From Mactromeris polynyma (taxonomy: Eukaryota; Mollusca; Bivalvia; Venerida; Mactridae): a DNA stretch of 64,000 bases. Position 1 is the stretch's first letter; each line of letters starts with the position of its first letter. The stretch spans positions 62,001 through 126,000 of the forward strand of contig JASFXZ010000001.1 in assembly GCA_032209605.1 (NCBI GenBank), in the 5' to 3' direction. The notes beneath the pieces are model-generated. The model was given only the letters and a program-made list of their open reading frames with translations. It searched no databases and had not been told where the DNA came from. A program made the translations under genes and the position numbers. This document shows positions 42,043 through 54,852 of the stretch, in pieces.

Positions 42043-44297
42043 TGAACTGTAAATTATTTAATTCGGCGCGGGATAGTCTTTAACATTGGACGCGTTTGAG
42101 TGATATGCGGTTGGGTGCAAAACTATATAATATTATGTGGTTCGCTTTTGTTATACATTATGACGACCGGGCTCTGGTGTTACATTAAGGACTGCTTATC
42201 GTTGTTTTTAATATCGACTCTTGTTTTACGAAACAAATAAATTTTATTTCATATATATATATAATTCAATATGAACCAAAGATACGTTTATGCCAATACT
42301 AACAACATCTCATGATATGTGCGTATATTTTAATAAAACATGGTTGTGTATTACGGTAAGCATTCATCATTTATTCATATCACATACAGTTTGACTTGTA
42401 CAAGTTATCGGAACATACAGAACATTGGTAATCACGTGATATTCACATCTGTCAGCAACCACGTGATCAAATTTGCCGGCATTGTGAATTCAAATTGACA
42501 AAGAAACAATGTGCACGTACATGTAGAAACATAATAAAATATTTCAGAAAACTAAACGTTAACGGACATATTCAAAAACACAAAACGTCGTAATACAATA
42601 ACAATTTACAAAATGTAATTTGAACAAAACATACGATAAAACAGACGTATGTGAATTTCGTATCGTAATTAAAGGTCACATTTAACATCGTCGTCATCAT
42701 AAGCAGTACATGTATGTGTATTGTTGTAATCCATAACTAGTATTCAATTAACAGGTATTCCAATCCGTACGATATTGGTTATGATCAAATAATTATTTCA
42801 ATAGAAAAAAACAATTAAGTATATAATGTCTGCAGAAATAAAAACATTAGCTGAAAGTATGCATGATTCGTTATACGTGTATACCATTATGATAAAAATC
42901 AAGAAAAGCATAATAGTTGTTTAACGTATTTCAACAACAAAGAACAAAATGATACGAAAAAACGAAATTGTTAATTACTATTTAAACAATGCGCGAAACA
43001 TTTTAATAATTATATGATAGCAATTAAAACAAAGAAGATGTTTAACGCAAGTACGCATACACCAAAAATAGGGTTGTGTACATTTCCAAAACAGTATTCT
43101 TCAAGGGATTGATATCATATATGAGGGACATTCAAATATAACTACGATTTATATATTAATCCATGCAACGGAATAAAATAAATTGTTGAAAACAATCATT
43201 TTTCTACTACATGTACCAAAGAAGCTTGGACATGTGTGACCAGTTAAATCTACAATAGCATAGCTTTGAAGCCGACACATCGATAAACCTGGAACACACT
43301 TATTATTTTTCAAAATATTTACCACTGAGGGACATGCATTTACGATGTTGTTCTACCATGGATTTATCACACATGTCTTTATACCAATAGTTTGATTGAA
43401 GTTTGAACGTCCCTCGTCAGACGATCAGAATTTAATTCAACACCAAAATATATCAAATTTTTAGATAGACCTATATGCTCAATGCTGACTTAACGGCTAA
43501 TTCAAATTTTGGCTAACCAATCAATTCAAAATAATATATTAAATTTTAATAAATTGTATTTAGCAAGGATATATGAGCAAGTTACACTCAAAATTATTGA
43601 ATTTGTAGGATCACTATATAAATATGATGAAATGAATATCAGGGTTTTTTTTAATTTAGAGATAAATTCAAATTCACATACCAACCAACAAAACGTGATT
43701 TTTAACAACACGAATGAAAGACATCGATAGTAAAGAAAACAATATGTCAATAAAACAATAACAAATATGATTAGTACCCCACCCCCAGTATCTTACTCTA
43801 GTGCTGGTGCATTCGATGTATGGTTTATAAGTTTGAACATATCATAAAGAAATTAAGACAATATACCATCTCATATTATATCTGAAGACAAGTAAACATT
43901 TTGTACATCTATGGTACCATTGTAAATATAAAGCGCAAGTAATAAATGTTCCCTACTCGAATTATATAAATTAATCCAAAAAGATAATTAGCAATTAACT
44001 CATTAATTTAGGAGATAGAGCCACGTGAGTTGTTCGAACGTGATATTTAATAGTCCACAACAGCAAGAGCGTGTTTTATATGCAACGCATGAACACTCAG
44101 CAAAAAATAAAATACATCATTAACACAAATTAATTGACAAATTATAAATTACGCTTCTATTTAGTTGAACAAAGGTTTCCCAAATTAACAAGCAATTCCG
44201 ATCTCCCTATCTTTGATGTCCCGAAGTCCGCATAATTAATATTATGACAGACAGGATTTACGACTGGGTTCACCAACTCTACACTTAAAACTAGCCA
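42043..44297. other. No gene seen
   Basis: Very AT-rich; no exon, RNA gene or clear repeat was recognised. Confidence 0.4.
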
Positions 44298-44612
44298 TTA
44301 ACATGTCTTGGCTTGATATATTATGTCCTTCTGTGTAATCATTTTGCGCGTCATTTTTTCAGCTATAAACGCCACAGCCATCGCTATTAATCCGTACGAC
44401 GTTGAAGCAAATACTGCCGAATAATTTCGTACATAAATTTCGTCACTAAAGAAAAAGGCATACTCACGCGGTGAATACACGACCCTTGTGTATGTGATAT
44501 AAAATATAACTTGCTCCCAATCGTAGTTTTGTGTCAGTGGAAAGCAGCACAGTTAGCTTGAGAATAATGATGTCAGCGTTTGTAAATATATTGTTTTTTT
44601 GTGAGATCACAA
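44298..44612 (-). CDS. Possible small exon or ORF of unknown function
   Basis: A minus-strand frame is open from a TGA near 44614 to TAA at 44298-44300. Its last part (GRVYSPREYAFFFSDEIYVR, SYGLIAMAVAFIAEKMTRKM) has a short hydrophobic stretch flanked by charged residues and is richer in CpG than its flanks. CACAAG before GGTCGTG could be an acceptor, which would make this the last exon of a gene. No family is recognised and no start is evident. It lies 150 bp beyond the stop of the chitin-deacetylase-like gene on the same strand. Confidence 0.2.
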
Positions 44613-44759
44613 TAATTCATCACAATTTTCCATTTCCTTCCACACCATTTTAATAAACTTTTTACTCAAAGCATGTAATCGAAAGACTCCAAACTCAGAC
44701 AGTATTATTCAACAAATTATCTAAGGTATCACCAAAAGCTTATACTGGTTTTCCATCTA

Positions 44760-47159
44760 TCAGTGTGGTCCTAACATCTGGCGAATAAAACTATTCCAAG
44801 CTATTTGTTGAGCGACTGTTGGGTGTAAGACATTTCTGGAAAATGTTCCTAGACTAGTGGTGCCTCTATTATTTAATGTTCTATCTCGAGTTGGTACAGA
44901 GCGTATTTCTGATAATTCATTAGTTACTCTGTTTGCTAAGTCAGTAGGAATAAGACGACCCCTAGTTGGATCCCTTCTTTGGGACGTTCTTCTGTTTTCA
45001 TCACGAGCACGAAATTGCCTAGGGGCCGTAACATTTGCAAAACGGGAGCCTTGTACTTGAACTCGCCTTTGTCTTGGTCTTGGAGAAGAAGGATTTCTCG
45101 CTATTGTCCCTGGATCTACAAAACCTGGTCTACGGTTAGATCCTCCGCGGCTAAAACGTGGCTCATTAGTCATTGGTCCAAATCTGGATCTCATGTCTGT
45201 GTACCAAACCTGACGAGGGGAATCTGTACGTCGTAATGTGTTTCTGACAGGTGATGGTGCTGGCGCAGCGGTGACATCAACAAAACCGACATTTCCTGGA
45301 CGTTGAATGTTTCGAATGAGATTATTTAAATCCCCATTAACACGACTGTTAAATCGACTCCTCTGGCGCCCCCCTCTTGGTTGATTCTGTGATATGCGAT
45401 TAACCGACTGTCCGATATGAGGCCATACCTTAACTGTTTCTTGGTGTATTTTTGGCCGCCATGATCGTCTGTTTTCTGAGGGTCTAGAGTTTTCAGGTAG
45501 GACATCAGATTTGATTGATGTTGGTTGCCATAAAATACGTTGGCTGCTTTTAACTTCAGGTTTAGGTCGGGTTGCTGCAGTATCACCTGACGACTTCGGT
45601 TGTTGTTTTTTCTGTTGCTGCTGTTGCAGTTGTTGTTCTAGCAATTCCTGGTGTCGCTGTTGACGACGTCGCTGTTCTTGACGCGTTTGCTGATCTAGAA
45701 TTCTACGACGACGCATGCGCTCTTCATGTTGTCGAAGTCTGTCTTGCTGTGATACTCTGGCCGTGATTGGTGGTAAAGGAGTTTGTATTTCTGGTCTGAT
45801 TGTCTGTCTGAAGTTTGTGGGCTCCTTATTGGGAGTCTGTGTTTTCTTTGGTTTCCATAAATCACGAGTGCGCGATGGTCGCATTCTTGTTTTTGTTAGA
45901 TCTAGAGTAAATAAATGTTTCCGGGGATTCCTGTTGATAAACCGCGTTGATTCATTGCTGCCTTTTGGAGGTGTGAAAAGTCTGGTTCTAGTCATAGTAC
46001 GTTGGCGTGTAGCTGGTGCACGAGGTCTATCATTAATGGTGGGAGCGTTTGTCCACGATATGAAAGATCGTGGTGGTATTGGCGGGCGAGGTAGATTCGT
46101 TTTAACTAACCGCGGGCCTGTCTGGAAACTCTTTTCTCTTCCATCGCAAGCCCAAGGAGCAAATGAATGCAGGTCTTGCAGAGGAGTGGGTTGCTTTAAC
46201 CATTCCAACATTCTGTTAGCGCTTATTATGTACACATCGTTCAGTGAAACCAGTTTTTGTATGAATCTGTCCATAGCCTTCAATCTGTCAGGGTAGTAAA
46301 ACCACGACGGATGCATATTGATACCGAAAGGCATCCGAGTGGTTGTGTAGTAATTGTGAAAATTGTCCCAAAGAAATTGGTAGGCTTTTTCCTCATCCGG
46401 AGGAGCGTTCATGCACCCATCAACGTACACACAATCATAGGCGTGTTTGTAATCGAGCAAAGAAACTACAGGAACTTCCCAAAATCCCGGATGAGTGTGT
46501 TTAGGACATGGTTTGACTTGGCACTCGTACGGATAACCGAAGTCTAGCGTGAATGGTCCTGGTGGCTTTTCTTGAAAACTCCTTTTACTAAACGTTAACG
46601 TTGCGTCGTATTTGTATCCAAGCTTCTTAAGCGCATCCGGTTGCAGATCGCCAGTTGGTTTCAAGAAAGGGCTTCTCCAACCGGTGATCTCATTGATTGG
46701 GATATCAGCTAACTTAGCCAAATTTTCTTTTTGTGCCTTTGCTTCCTGGAAGAAGTTTGAGCCATTCATGGTGTTATGTGTAACACTGTGCGAAGCAATT
46801 TCCATTCCTCTGCGATGAAACTCCGATACCACTCGATACTTTGTGTTATCGTGAGATATAAAAAGTGTCATTGATATCGGACAGTCATTCGGATTTTTCC
46901 GGGACGCGGGGAACAGTTGATGATAAAACCCGGATACTTGTTCCGTCACTGCATCGTCGAATGTGAAGAAGACAATTTGTGGGATTTGTCTGAGCGAAAT
47001 ACCGGGAAACGAAAGTTCGTCCCGACAACAGAAACAATCAGGTGGATTACATTTGTTACTTCGTTTACATTGTTGACATTTTTTCGGCGGTACACAAATA
47101 ACCGCGTTAAATATGATCACACAAATGATTAGCTTGAAAACGAATAAACTCCACGCCAT
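44760..47159 (-). CDS. Secreted chitin-deacetylase-like protein with Arg-rich tail (799 aa)
   Basis: A single open frame from ATG (CAAGATGG context) to TGA. Residues 1-22 are a signal peptide (FVFKLIICVIIFNAVIC). Residues 28-45 form a Cys cluster (CQQCKRSNKCNPPDCFCC) like the lead-in of animal chitin deacetylases. The CE4 polysaccharide-deacetylase domain spans about 60-325: TFDD at 66-69 (catalytic and metal Asp), HSVTH at 124-128 (metal His pair), RSPF at 162-165 and NMHPSW at 281-286 (His 283). All key CE4 residues are present, so an active enzyme removing acetyl groups from chitin is expected. From about 350 to the end lies a 440-residue tail that is extremely rich in Arg, Pro, Gln and Ser, with a Gln/Arg coiled-coil-like stretch at 470-520 (EERMRRRRILDQQTRQEQRR, then QQLQQQQQKKQQ). 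There is no chitin-binding Cys domain and no membrane anchor. No intron is seen. A role in extracellular chitinous matrix such as shell or periostracum is inference. Confidence 0.9.
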   Translation of the reverse strand: MAWSLFVFKLIICVIIFNAVICVPPKKCQQCKRSNKCNPPDCFCCRDELSFPGISLRQIPQIVFFTFDDAVTEQVSGFYHQLFPASRKNPNDCPISMTLFISHDNTKYRVVSEFHRRGMEIASHSVTHNTMNGSNFFQEAKAQKENLAKLADIPINEITGWRSPFLKPTGDLQPDALKKLGYKYDATLTFSKRSFQEKPPGPFTLDFGYPYECQVKPCPKHTHPGFWEVPVVSLLDYKHAYDCVYVDGCMNAPPDEEKAYQFLWDNFHNYYTTTRMPFGINMHPSWFYYPDRLKAMDRFIQKLVSLNDVYIISANRMLEWLKQPTPLQDLHSFAPWACDGREKSFQTGPRLVKTNLPRPPIPPRSFISWTNAPTINDRPRAPATRQRTMTRTRLFTPPKGSNESTRFINRNPRKHLFTLDLTKTRMRPSRTRDLWKPKKTQTPNKEPTNFRQTIRPEIQTPLPPITARVSQQDRLRQHEERMRRRRILDQQTRQEQRRRQQRHQELLEQQLQQQQQKKQQPKSSGDTAATRPKPEVKSSQRILWQPTSIKSDVLPENSRPSENRRSWRPKIHQETVKVWPHIGQSVNRISQNQPRGGRQRSRFNSRVNGDLNNLIRNIQRPGNVGFVDVTAAPAPSPVRNTLRRTDSPRQVWYTDMRSRFGPMTNEPRFSRGGSNRRPGFVDPGTIARNPSSPRPRQRRVQVQGSRFANVTAPRQFRARDENRRTSQRRDPTRGRLIPTDLANRVTNELSEIRSVPTRDRTLNNRGTTSLGTFSRNVLHPTVAQQIAWNSFIRQMLGPH

Positions 47160-49582
47160 CTTGTGTCAATTTGCGTTATTAATAAAATCCAGTTGAAGTC
47201 ACATTTAAAGTTGAAATATAATCCGTCACGTAAATTTGTTCATATAATGTTTTCTTGTTCACTCAATCCTACTACATTTTGTCATCAAGTATCAAGGTGT
47301 GTTAGACGTTTTTTGCGAGTCCGACTTTTAATGACAGTAGCTAGTATCCGTTTCCATAAAATAATTATCCGGAAATTTCAATCAGACAACACAGAAGAAC
47401 TACATCGAAGATACAAGCCTTGTGTTATGAACAACTGCTTTTTTGCAGTGCTGGTTTAATACACAGCCTATCTTCGTTACTTTCTTCTGTCGTCTGCTGG
47501 ATCGTCGCTCGTGATGGGGAACTTTATCAATTGTCACACACGACTAATAGCCAGTCAGAAGCGCACTTACATTGACTGACTGTCATATTATGGTCTGTTG
47601 AGGGTGTAACAGGGGGGAGAATGCAGTAACAGTCACACCTCCAAACTGCGCCCGGAGGGGAATCGTTAATGGCGCTCCTATGTTCATGTTATTTAATAAA
47701 CCGCCAGTGTGTTTATGTAAAAAAAACAAAGTATGACAAAGTGACATAAGAAAAAACATTTTTTTCGTTTTCATTAATTGCAGCTTATGACTCGTATGTT
47801 TTAACTTCTTGAAACGTTTTCGTCATATGTTTAAACCGCAATATGAAGGGTGCAATTTGTCTCGAAAGTCTCCATTCACCGTCAAATTATGTTAAATTTA
47901 CATCAAACACCTGCAAAACAGCAAAACTATTGTCTAGAAAAAACATGAATTATTACTAAATGGTGGATTTACAAAAACAGACATTTTGTTAAATATTGAA
48001 CATAATTATCGTTGTGACGAATTCACGATAATTATTTTGGATAAAACAATATAATAAAGTTCGATATAATGGTATAGTGGTAAATATTTTTGGACTGGTA
48101 AAATAAACGTATCACTAGAATTGAGAATACATTTGAATTGTAGCACAATGTCGACAGATGTTATTTACATGAGCATTGCTTGGACTGTTTTCAAGGTCTT
48201 CTGAGTTTATGGGAAAATATTTATTTCGTTAAAGTGAGGATTGTAGTATGTAGAAAAAATGTCACCAAAATCATATATTGCCATTTCAGAATCCAGACAG
48301 ATAAAAATTATGAACAAAATGTTGAGTATCAAATGCGTACAAAATAAGTTCACAATACGTTTTGTCTTGTCATCGTTTTTGCCCACAATGTTATAGCTAA
48401 ATGATATAGTTTATTGTTTCATTAACTTGTATTGAAGGCTATTCAACATTTAGAGTCCTCTTATACAATGTTCAATGGGAGTTTATAAATGTGTCTTAGT
48501 TGTGTTATTATAAGAATGCATCGCAGCTGAGCAGATACTGTATATTCAAAAACTATTTTTTCCAATGCCTTTAGACATTGCACATCGGACGCGCCCTTCC
48601 TCAACGGTTCATTCCGTATAAAAATCAGTTTAGTTATAATTTGATTGACTATAACGCATCCAAAGTCATTTGTCTATCCTTGATTGAAGTAGAGAATGTG
48701 CATTGGCTTGCTGAAGAATTGGTAACCCAGAAACATTATTTAGATCGACTGGCCGCCTTCCATAACTGAAATAATGTTGTCACAACGGCATACAATTAAG
48801 CATTACCCATTTCATTTAATGTTGTTATGCAAATGTTGTCAGATTTGCATTTCATTCAGTAAAAGCAAACAATAAGCCTTGATGGCTTAATTGTAGAATA
48901 CATTGCATTGTATTTCCTGCACAACAAATGCTTGTTCTAGATGGCGTAGACTACATATTTCATTATCTCTGCATTACTCATGTATACATGTATATATACC
49001 ACTCATTCTTCAGAAGATGACACGCCGAAACATGTTGCTCGCTTCAATGCAACCGACATAACTCATAATTGAAAGGTAAGTGTACAAATGTACAAGTACA
49101 CAAATTGAAGTGTGTGTGTGCACAATCTACAAACCATTATACGAAGACAGTCAGTCTTATGGCAAGTGTTCACATGGGCTACAGACACGTTTACAAAATA
49201 CCAGACCCTTGCCTCTGGGTGAGGCAGTACTTAGGTATATTACATTTATAATTATCTAATAACTTTGTACTGGAATATAAGGCTCCTAGCAATGCTTTGG
49301 TTGTCGTTGCATGATGAGGCACACACGGGGGTAGACACATATATATATACTATAATAGGTAGTCTAAATTCCACCCCTGTGTCAGAGAAATTAGTCAAAA
49401 AATTTAAGGTTGGAATTGGTATTGGCATAAAAATCCCCTGTAAGAAACTCTAATCAAGACTACATCCCGAGTAGCGGTCTCGCCGAACTAGTCGGAATCC
49501 CCTCCGACGGGAAATACACACTGGTTAATACCCTAAATGTAACCTCGGGTGGCGAAACATGGATTGGTGGATACTTATATAA
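47160..49582. other. Upstream of the chitin-deacetylase-like gene; no other gene
   Basis: No clear TATA box was found at usual distance on the minus strand (a weak GGATTATATTTC lies near 47220). TTCAGAAGATGACACGCCGA with AAACATG at 49011-49036 resembles a stem-loop word also seen near 63545. A short frame at 48578 shares CATTGCACATCGGACG with a similar word near 52260 and looks repeat-derived. Confidence 0.35.
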
Positions 49583-49756
49583 TACGGTAAAACCTCACTT
49601 TAAGACCAACACAATATTAAGACCATCTCAAATATAAGAACACACTTCAAGACCATTTTCACTGTTTTGCTTATACCTCAATATTAAGACCATCTCAATA
49701 AGAAGACCAATTTTCTAGGGTCCCAAAGGTGGTCTTATTATTAAGGTTTAACTATA
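49583..49756. mobile_element. MITE with TACGGTAAAACCTC ends, copy B
   Basis: TACGGTAAAACCTCACTTTA at the left is inverted at the right as TATTAAGGTTTAACTATA. The middle AATATTAAGACCATCTCAAT occurs twice and is shared with copy A. Confidence 0.65.
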
Positions 49757-50349
49757 TTCCATAAAACACACACCAATCAGTTTTATTGACTAATAATTTG
49801 ACAACAAAAAACAGTTCACCTTAATATAACCCAAGGTCACCGACATCCAAACAATTACCTATATTTCAATATATAATAAGAGCTTTATTATGTTCAACCA
49901 CCAACGATACATTTTGAATCATTATCAATATCTTATTTCGATATGCTGTAGAAGGTAATCATTATAAAAATCACGTTTTTCTCGTTTTTGGCGAGTATTA
50001 ACGCATTTGACCTTTTAGTACGCATCCTAAATATTTGTAGCTCACTCATGTTTATCAACAGATACTGCATTCCTTAGAAATCATACCATTAAAACTAATT
50101 AACATACATGCTTATTCATTGATTACTCATTTTATGAAATTGTTTCAATTTTTCTTCATTTAGGTAAACATGTGACATTTACATTTACCTATGGACTAGA
50201 CCCATGGTGCACAAGATTGCGTCAAATACAACTTCTGTTTTTTTCTATACAGTGACAACAATCAAGTTTTTATCGACACCGCATCATATTTTATCATGTT
50301 AGTTTATAACATGTGTTATAAGTTAAACCCGCCCTATTGGTTAGGTCAG
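49757..50349. other. No gene seen
   Basis: AT-rich sequence with no recognised feature. Confidence 0.4.
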
Positions 50350-50605
50350 TAGCGGATCTATAGTCCAGTGGCAACGCGCTGGACTAGTAATACAGGGATC
50401 GCAGGACTACTAACAGTCTTTCGGACGAGACTTTAAAAACCGAGGTCCCGTGTATGACACGTAAAAGAACCAGGGGTGCTTCTGGAACTTGGTCATCTCC
50501 TGTATCATGCACTATCCTCCAAAAATCTAAAATGACGAACATTCTTCCGGAGGCATCGCCCATATGGGAAACCGGTGGCGACGATAAATAAACGCAAATA
50601 CAAAA
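50350..50605 (+). repeat. tRNA-derived SINE, copy 3 (best preserved)
   Basis: The A-box TAGTCCAGTGGCAACGCG and CTGGACTAGTAATACAGGGA head, then the family body AAAGAACCAGGGGTGCTTCT, TGCACTATCCTCCAAAAATC and TTCCGGAGGCATCGCCCATA, ending GGCGACGATAAATAAACGCA. The B-box is interrupted (GGGATCGCAGGACTAC). Confidence 0.7.
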
Positions 50606-51479
50606 AATAGGCCAGTAGAGCATTTGACTGTAAATTTGTAGGTCAAGGCTACGAACAGCGGGTGAGGGTTATGTGTTCTCCTAGACAAAATCATTCGTCC
50701 TTCACATTCGGTATACATTGAAATTGGTCACCCTACGAATCTGAATATTCGGTATGGGTAGAATTAAAGTAAAATGAGTTCAGTTAAGTGATGTTTAACT
50801 GTTTATGTATTTATTTTGTAAAACTACGTCAACATAAGAGGTGACCTATTTGAAAGGCATTTGACTATAATAGGAGAAGTGGTCAGAAGGACATGTTAGC
50901 ACCACTTTGAGACGCAGCAACACTAGTTAGGCTAACTGACCCTTTCCCTATCTAATATACGGTTGAAAAGCCATACATTTCAAACACAATATCAATAAAA
51001 GTTGTGCGCTGGTTTTGCAGTGTAAGTAATACAACGGTCAGTTGACAGGTTCGTGTTGTTTCGCTAGTAATTGACAAGTAACAAACATGAATCAATGACG
51101 AATGATAAATTATTTTATTAATTCTCATTATTATCCATGATTCATCTCGCCGCTCTGATTGGCCAAGAGCATATCACGTGATATGTGACAACTCAAAGGT
51201 TACCTGCCATGTGACCGCCTAAAATTTTCCCGATTAAGCGCCCACAATGTTTTGGTCTTGCAATACCTTTACTGATCGCAGGGCAGGGCGTTTAACTTTG
51301 TTTTCTGATGATTGTCGTCCCTCGGCTTCACCTCAGATAATACTCAGTTTCTTGGTTTGACAATATTCAAGTCACCCTCACTGCCATGTGATATGTATAT
51401 GTTATCATTAGTATACACATTCAACTAATCACTTAATGACGCGTGCCTCGCCTCTCCAGAAGGAAACATGTGCGTATTT
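50606..51479. other. No gene seen
   Basis: AT-rich sequence with no recognised feature. Confidence 0.4.
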
Positions 51480-51767
51480 TAAATTAACGTCACGAACGTC
51501 ACGTCAAGCTTTGGCCCACTTTTCACCATAAATTTGATGAGAATATCTTGCTTAATAAACGAACAAGACTCCATTTTTGTCAATGTAAATGCGTGCTTTT
51601 TCTTTAAATTTGGCCCGGGTTATGTTGAATGACGTTGCCATAAAGACTGTCTTCGCCTAAAACACAATATCCTGACCAACATGAATTCAAATTTTCATCA
51701 CCTTCGAGATTTTTATAAAAATATGACAGCACATTTCCGCGGACTATTTGAACACCCCTCGTACAAT
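51480..51767 (-). mobile_element. 5' fragment of a mariner-like element
   Basis: On the minus strand the sequence starts GAGGGGTGTTCAAATAGTCC, a mariner-type end. About 190 bp later ATGGAGTCTTGTTCG opens a frame reading MESCSFIKQDILIKFM, similar in position and pattern to the start of mariner transposases, which stops within 30 codons. No right end was found. Confidence 0.4.
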
Positions 51768-52394
51768 TCATATTATCATACCTTGTAGTTAGCAATTGTG
51801 TCTTTTTGATTACTAAGCAGTTGTATTTCAGACCGCAGTGGATCGATTTTCAATTATTATATACTTGTACATTGTATTATAAATGACGAGACAGACTTGT
51901 TCAAACACATTGTAATGTAAGATTTCGATAATTCACAGTGAAAATTACAAATTAAATGCTCGCAGCTGTTGTGTTGACCAAAAATGTCAGTTTTTAATGA
52001 TAAAGTTTAATGCGAAATGGTGTTAATGAAACGGTACATTCGAGTTTCAAAATTTCTGTTTTTTTCCCACTAAAACGTTTATAATAAACTGACAAAAGGC
52101 TTTTATCGTTTTCATTTTTTCGTTTTATAAACTCCGTAACAATCATGACCGCTTTTATAAACCCCTTAACAATCATGACCGCTTACTATATGTGTATCTT
52201 CGTTTGACAAGACACATTCTAATTCCTGATAGGTCAGATATAGCTAAAATGACGAAACACATTGCACATCAGACATCCAGTCTCTATACAAGAATCAGTT
52301 GAAGTATAACATCAAAACAAACGTACAATTATTTGTTTAACTATAGTATAATAATCGAATTACTCACATCTTGTAATATAGATCGATGTTTTAA
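51768..52394. other. No gene seen
   Basis: A short direct repeat, TTTATAAACTCCGTAACAAT and TTTATAAACCCCTTAACAAT (near 52124 and 52155), is the only structure noticed. Confidence 0.4.
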
Positions 52395-52610
52395 CCTGTA
52401 ACGAAACTTGGGTAGAGCGATGGGCTGTCATTAGGGAGGTCTTGGCTCGATTCCTGTGCAGGACAGGGCAGGCCATGTTCCGCGACATTTAGTCCACCTC
52501 TGATCCATCCAAGTACTTGTTGATAATTAATTCCAGGTAAACGGGTTAGGTCAACTGACCGTTATGTATGACTGAAAGAATGTTGGAAATGGTGTTAAAC
52601 AATATAAAAA
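52395..52610 (+). repeat. tRNA-derived SINE of a third family
   Basis: The head has GGGTAGAGCGATGGGC (A-box) and CTTGGCTCGATTCC (B-box). The 3' part (GGTTAGGTCAACTGACCG, TGACTGAAAGAATGTTGG, AATGGTGTTAAAC) resembles a 3' end frequently seen in mollusc SINEs. Confidence 0.65.
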
Positions 52611-54735
52611 GAAGTATAAGCGAAATTGCTGTTAACCTGGGTAATTGGGACTCACACATTTTGTTTGGGTGTTTTGGAACGTGCACACATATGCGACTAA
52701 TATGTGTAACATGTAAAACAGTCTAAGGTCTAAAATATTTAATAAGGACTGATACAGATGTGTGATGCTGTGGGAAACATCCCTGGTATTATTTAGGTGA
52801 CTATGAAATGTATGCATTGTACGCTTTTAATCTTCACTGCGTGACCATCCCACAGTAAATACCTGACGATGCAACTGTCGTTATAAATATCGGTTGTCAG
52901 ACAAAACATGAGACAGATTACATGTACTATGTACTGTTTAAAACCAAGTTATTTATTGTAGAGCAGATGACAACACAGCAAACGGGAAGTTTTTCGTAAC
53001 ATTATGTTGTGCAATTCGCGCATATTTATTGTATTGTCAATTCTGACATACATAATATGAAGTGAGGAATTCATAAATATCTTATATGAACAAGCATTAA
53101 TTACGAAAGTTTTCAGCACATTCGATGGCAATGGTTATTATCTTCATTTACAGTGCCACCACTTCGGAGTAGCCCTCTCGTGAGCAACAACCTCTATTCA
53201 ACAACATTATCAGCTTTTGTATAGTAAATATTTACCCACAATGTGACGTCACGAGAAAAGAGCCAAAATGTGCGTCCCAAAGAGTTTTGCTCTAGAGAGG
53301 TTGCACTATTAAAGCACGCATTATTTTAAGTTTGTTCAAATTCGACTTTGTCGGAACTGAAAAAGGCGTCGCGCATCGCTTTGAAAGTGGATTTTAAAGT
53401 GTTTTGATCCATCATTATGGTCGGTCTTACAAAATAAATTGTAAGCTTAAAAAGTTTTAGAGTATTTGACGTCTACGTTTAGTATAAATATTTTGCATGA
53501 AATGTAATATGCACTCAATGTCTTGTTATTGTAATATTATTAATAGCGAACATATTATTTTCGGAGAGTAAACAGAAGTCATTATTTTGGCTAATAGATT
53601 GCATGTAACCTGCTTTCATATAAACATCGTAAACTGAAATGTAGCTATCTAATACAAAAGAATGACAAGCTTATTTATTTAATTACAAAACAAATTTAAA
53701 TGAAATTTTAACTGGCATTTCCTGAACAATGTCGTAATGTTCGTTTTTACAATTAATCAAAGTTTGTTGCTGCCTAAGTATGAGTAGCAGAGCACAAACT
53801 TATCTTCCATTAATGAATACAAATGAAGAATGAATGCAAATAGGTGACAAGTGGTTGAAAATTTAATTACAATTTGCATAATAACTCGTAAAAACTACAA
53901 AATATGCACATAATATAATTACTGCGCAACAAAAACTGCAAAATTCAGAAAATTTGAAGACGAAATTACGGAAATACTCATTTGTTCATATTATGTAAAT
54001 TAGTCAAATTTGACATATTTGGTATATTTCATAAGTACCCTTTTGTACTAAAGTTAAGCTGTATTATAATGAATGAATATTTCATTTCTTTATATAGCTG
54101 AGTCTATGTAAATAACCTTGATTTTCGAAAATGAATAATAAACGTACATGTAACGTCTTCTTAGTATATCATGAAATACAATGTAAGTTGAAAAATGATA
54201 AAATACTGTATTGAACAAAGCATGAATACACGTATAATTATACACAATTCCCTTACTGTAATTGTCTTACAGAAGCCTCAGCACATTTTATTATATTTAA
54301 TGTTATGCTTGACAATATATCATTAACTTAAGGAATAAAAACACACTGATAAACATATGCAACACATTGTATCATTATATTAAGTACATGTATATACATA
54401 CATAGATGGAGAACTTTATTCAACAAATAACATTTCATATAATTGTTTGAAAATGTCAGAAAGGACTCATGTTCAACAGTGCATGCAGTATATACTGGTC
54501 AAATGATGGTCAAACATGAATACAGATTACTACATTTTTGTAATTACATAAGTCTGAAATAAAGAATATGTATGCTGTCTGATATCACATTCATAAACAT
54601 GCATTAACATTTTTTTCTGCAAATGGCTTGTATACATACACGCAATATTACGAGCAGTATTCTTATTATGACAATTTAACATTTCAGTAGCTTTAAACAT
54701 GGTAGAACGGTTGTTAAAATAAGGTGCGCAAATCA
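52611..54735. other. No gene seen
   Basis: AT-rich sequence with no recognised exon or repeat. Confidence 0.4.
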
Positions 54736-54852
54736 TTATACAGGGTACATTCAAAAAGAAAATGGAACTCGTCATCAAGTGCATTACAAGTGGTACATAA
54801 TATTTGGTGAAATGGAGTCTTTGGTTGCTTTCAACGACCTTTTTGAACGCCC
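54736..54852. mobile_element. Possible very short mariner-type MITE
   Basis: GGGTACATTCAAAAAGAAA at the left and GACCTTTTTGAACGCCC at the right are imperfect inverted repeats of the TTCAAAAAG type about 115 bp apart. No coding frame. Confidence 0.3.

Noticed and set aside
45572..46818. Plus-strand open frames opposite the chitin-deacetylase-like gene
   Set aside because: They are antisense shadows of a GC-biased coding region; none has a domain or splice context.
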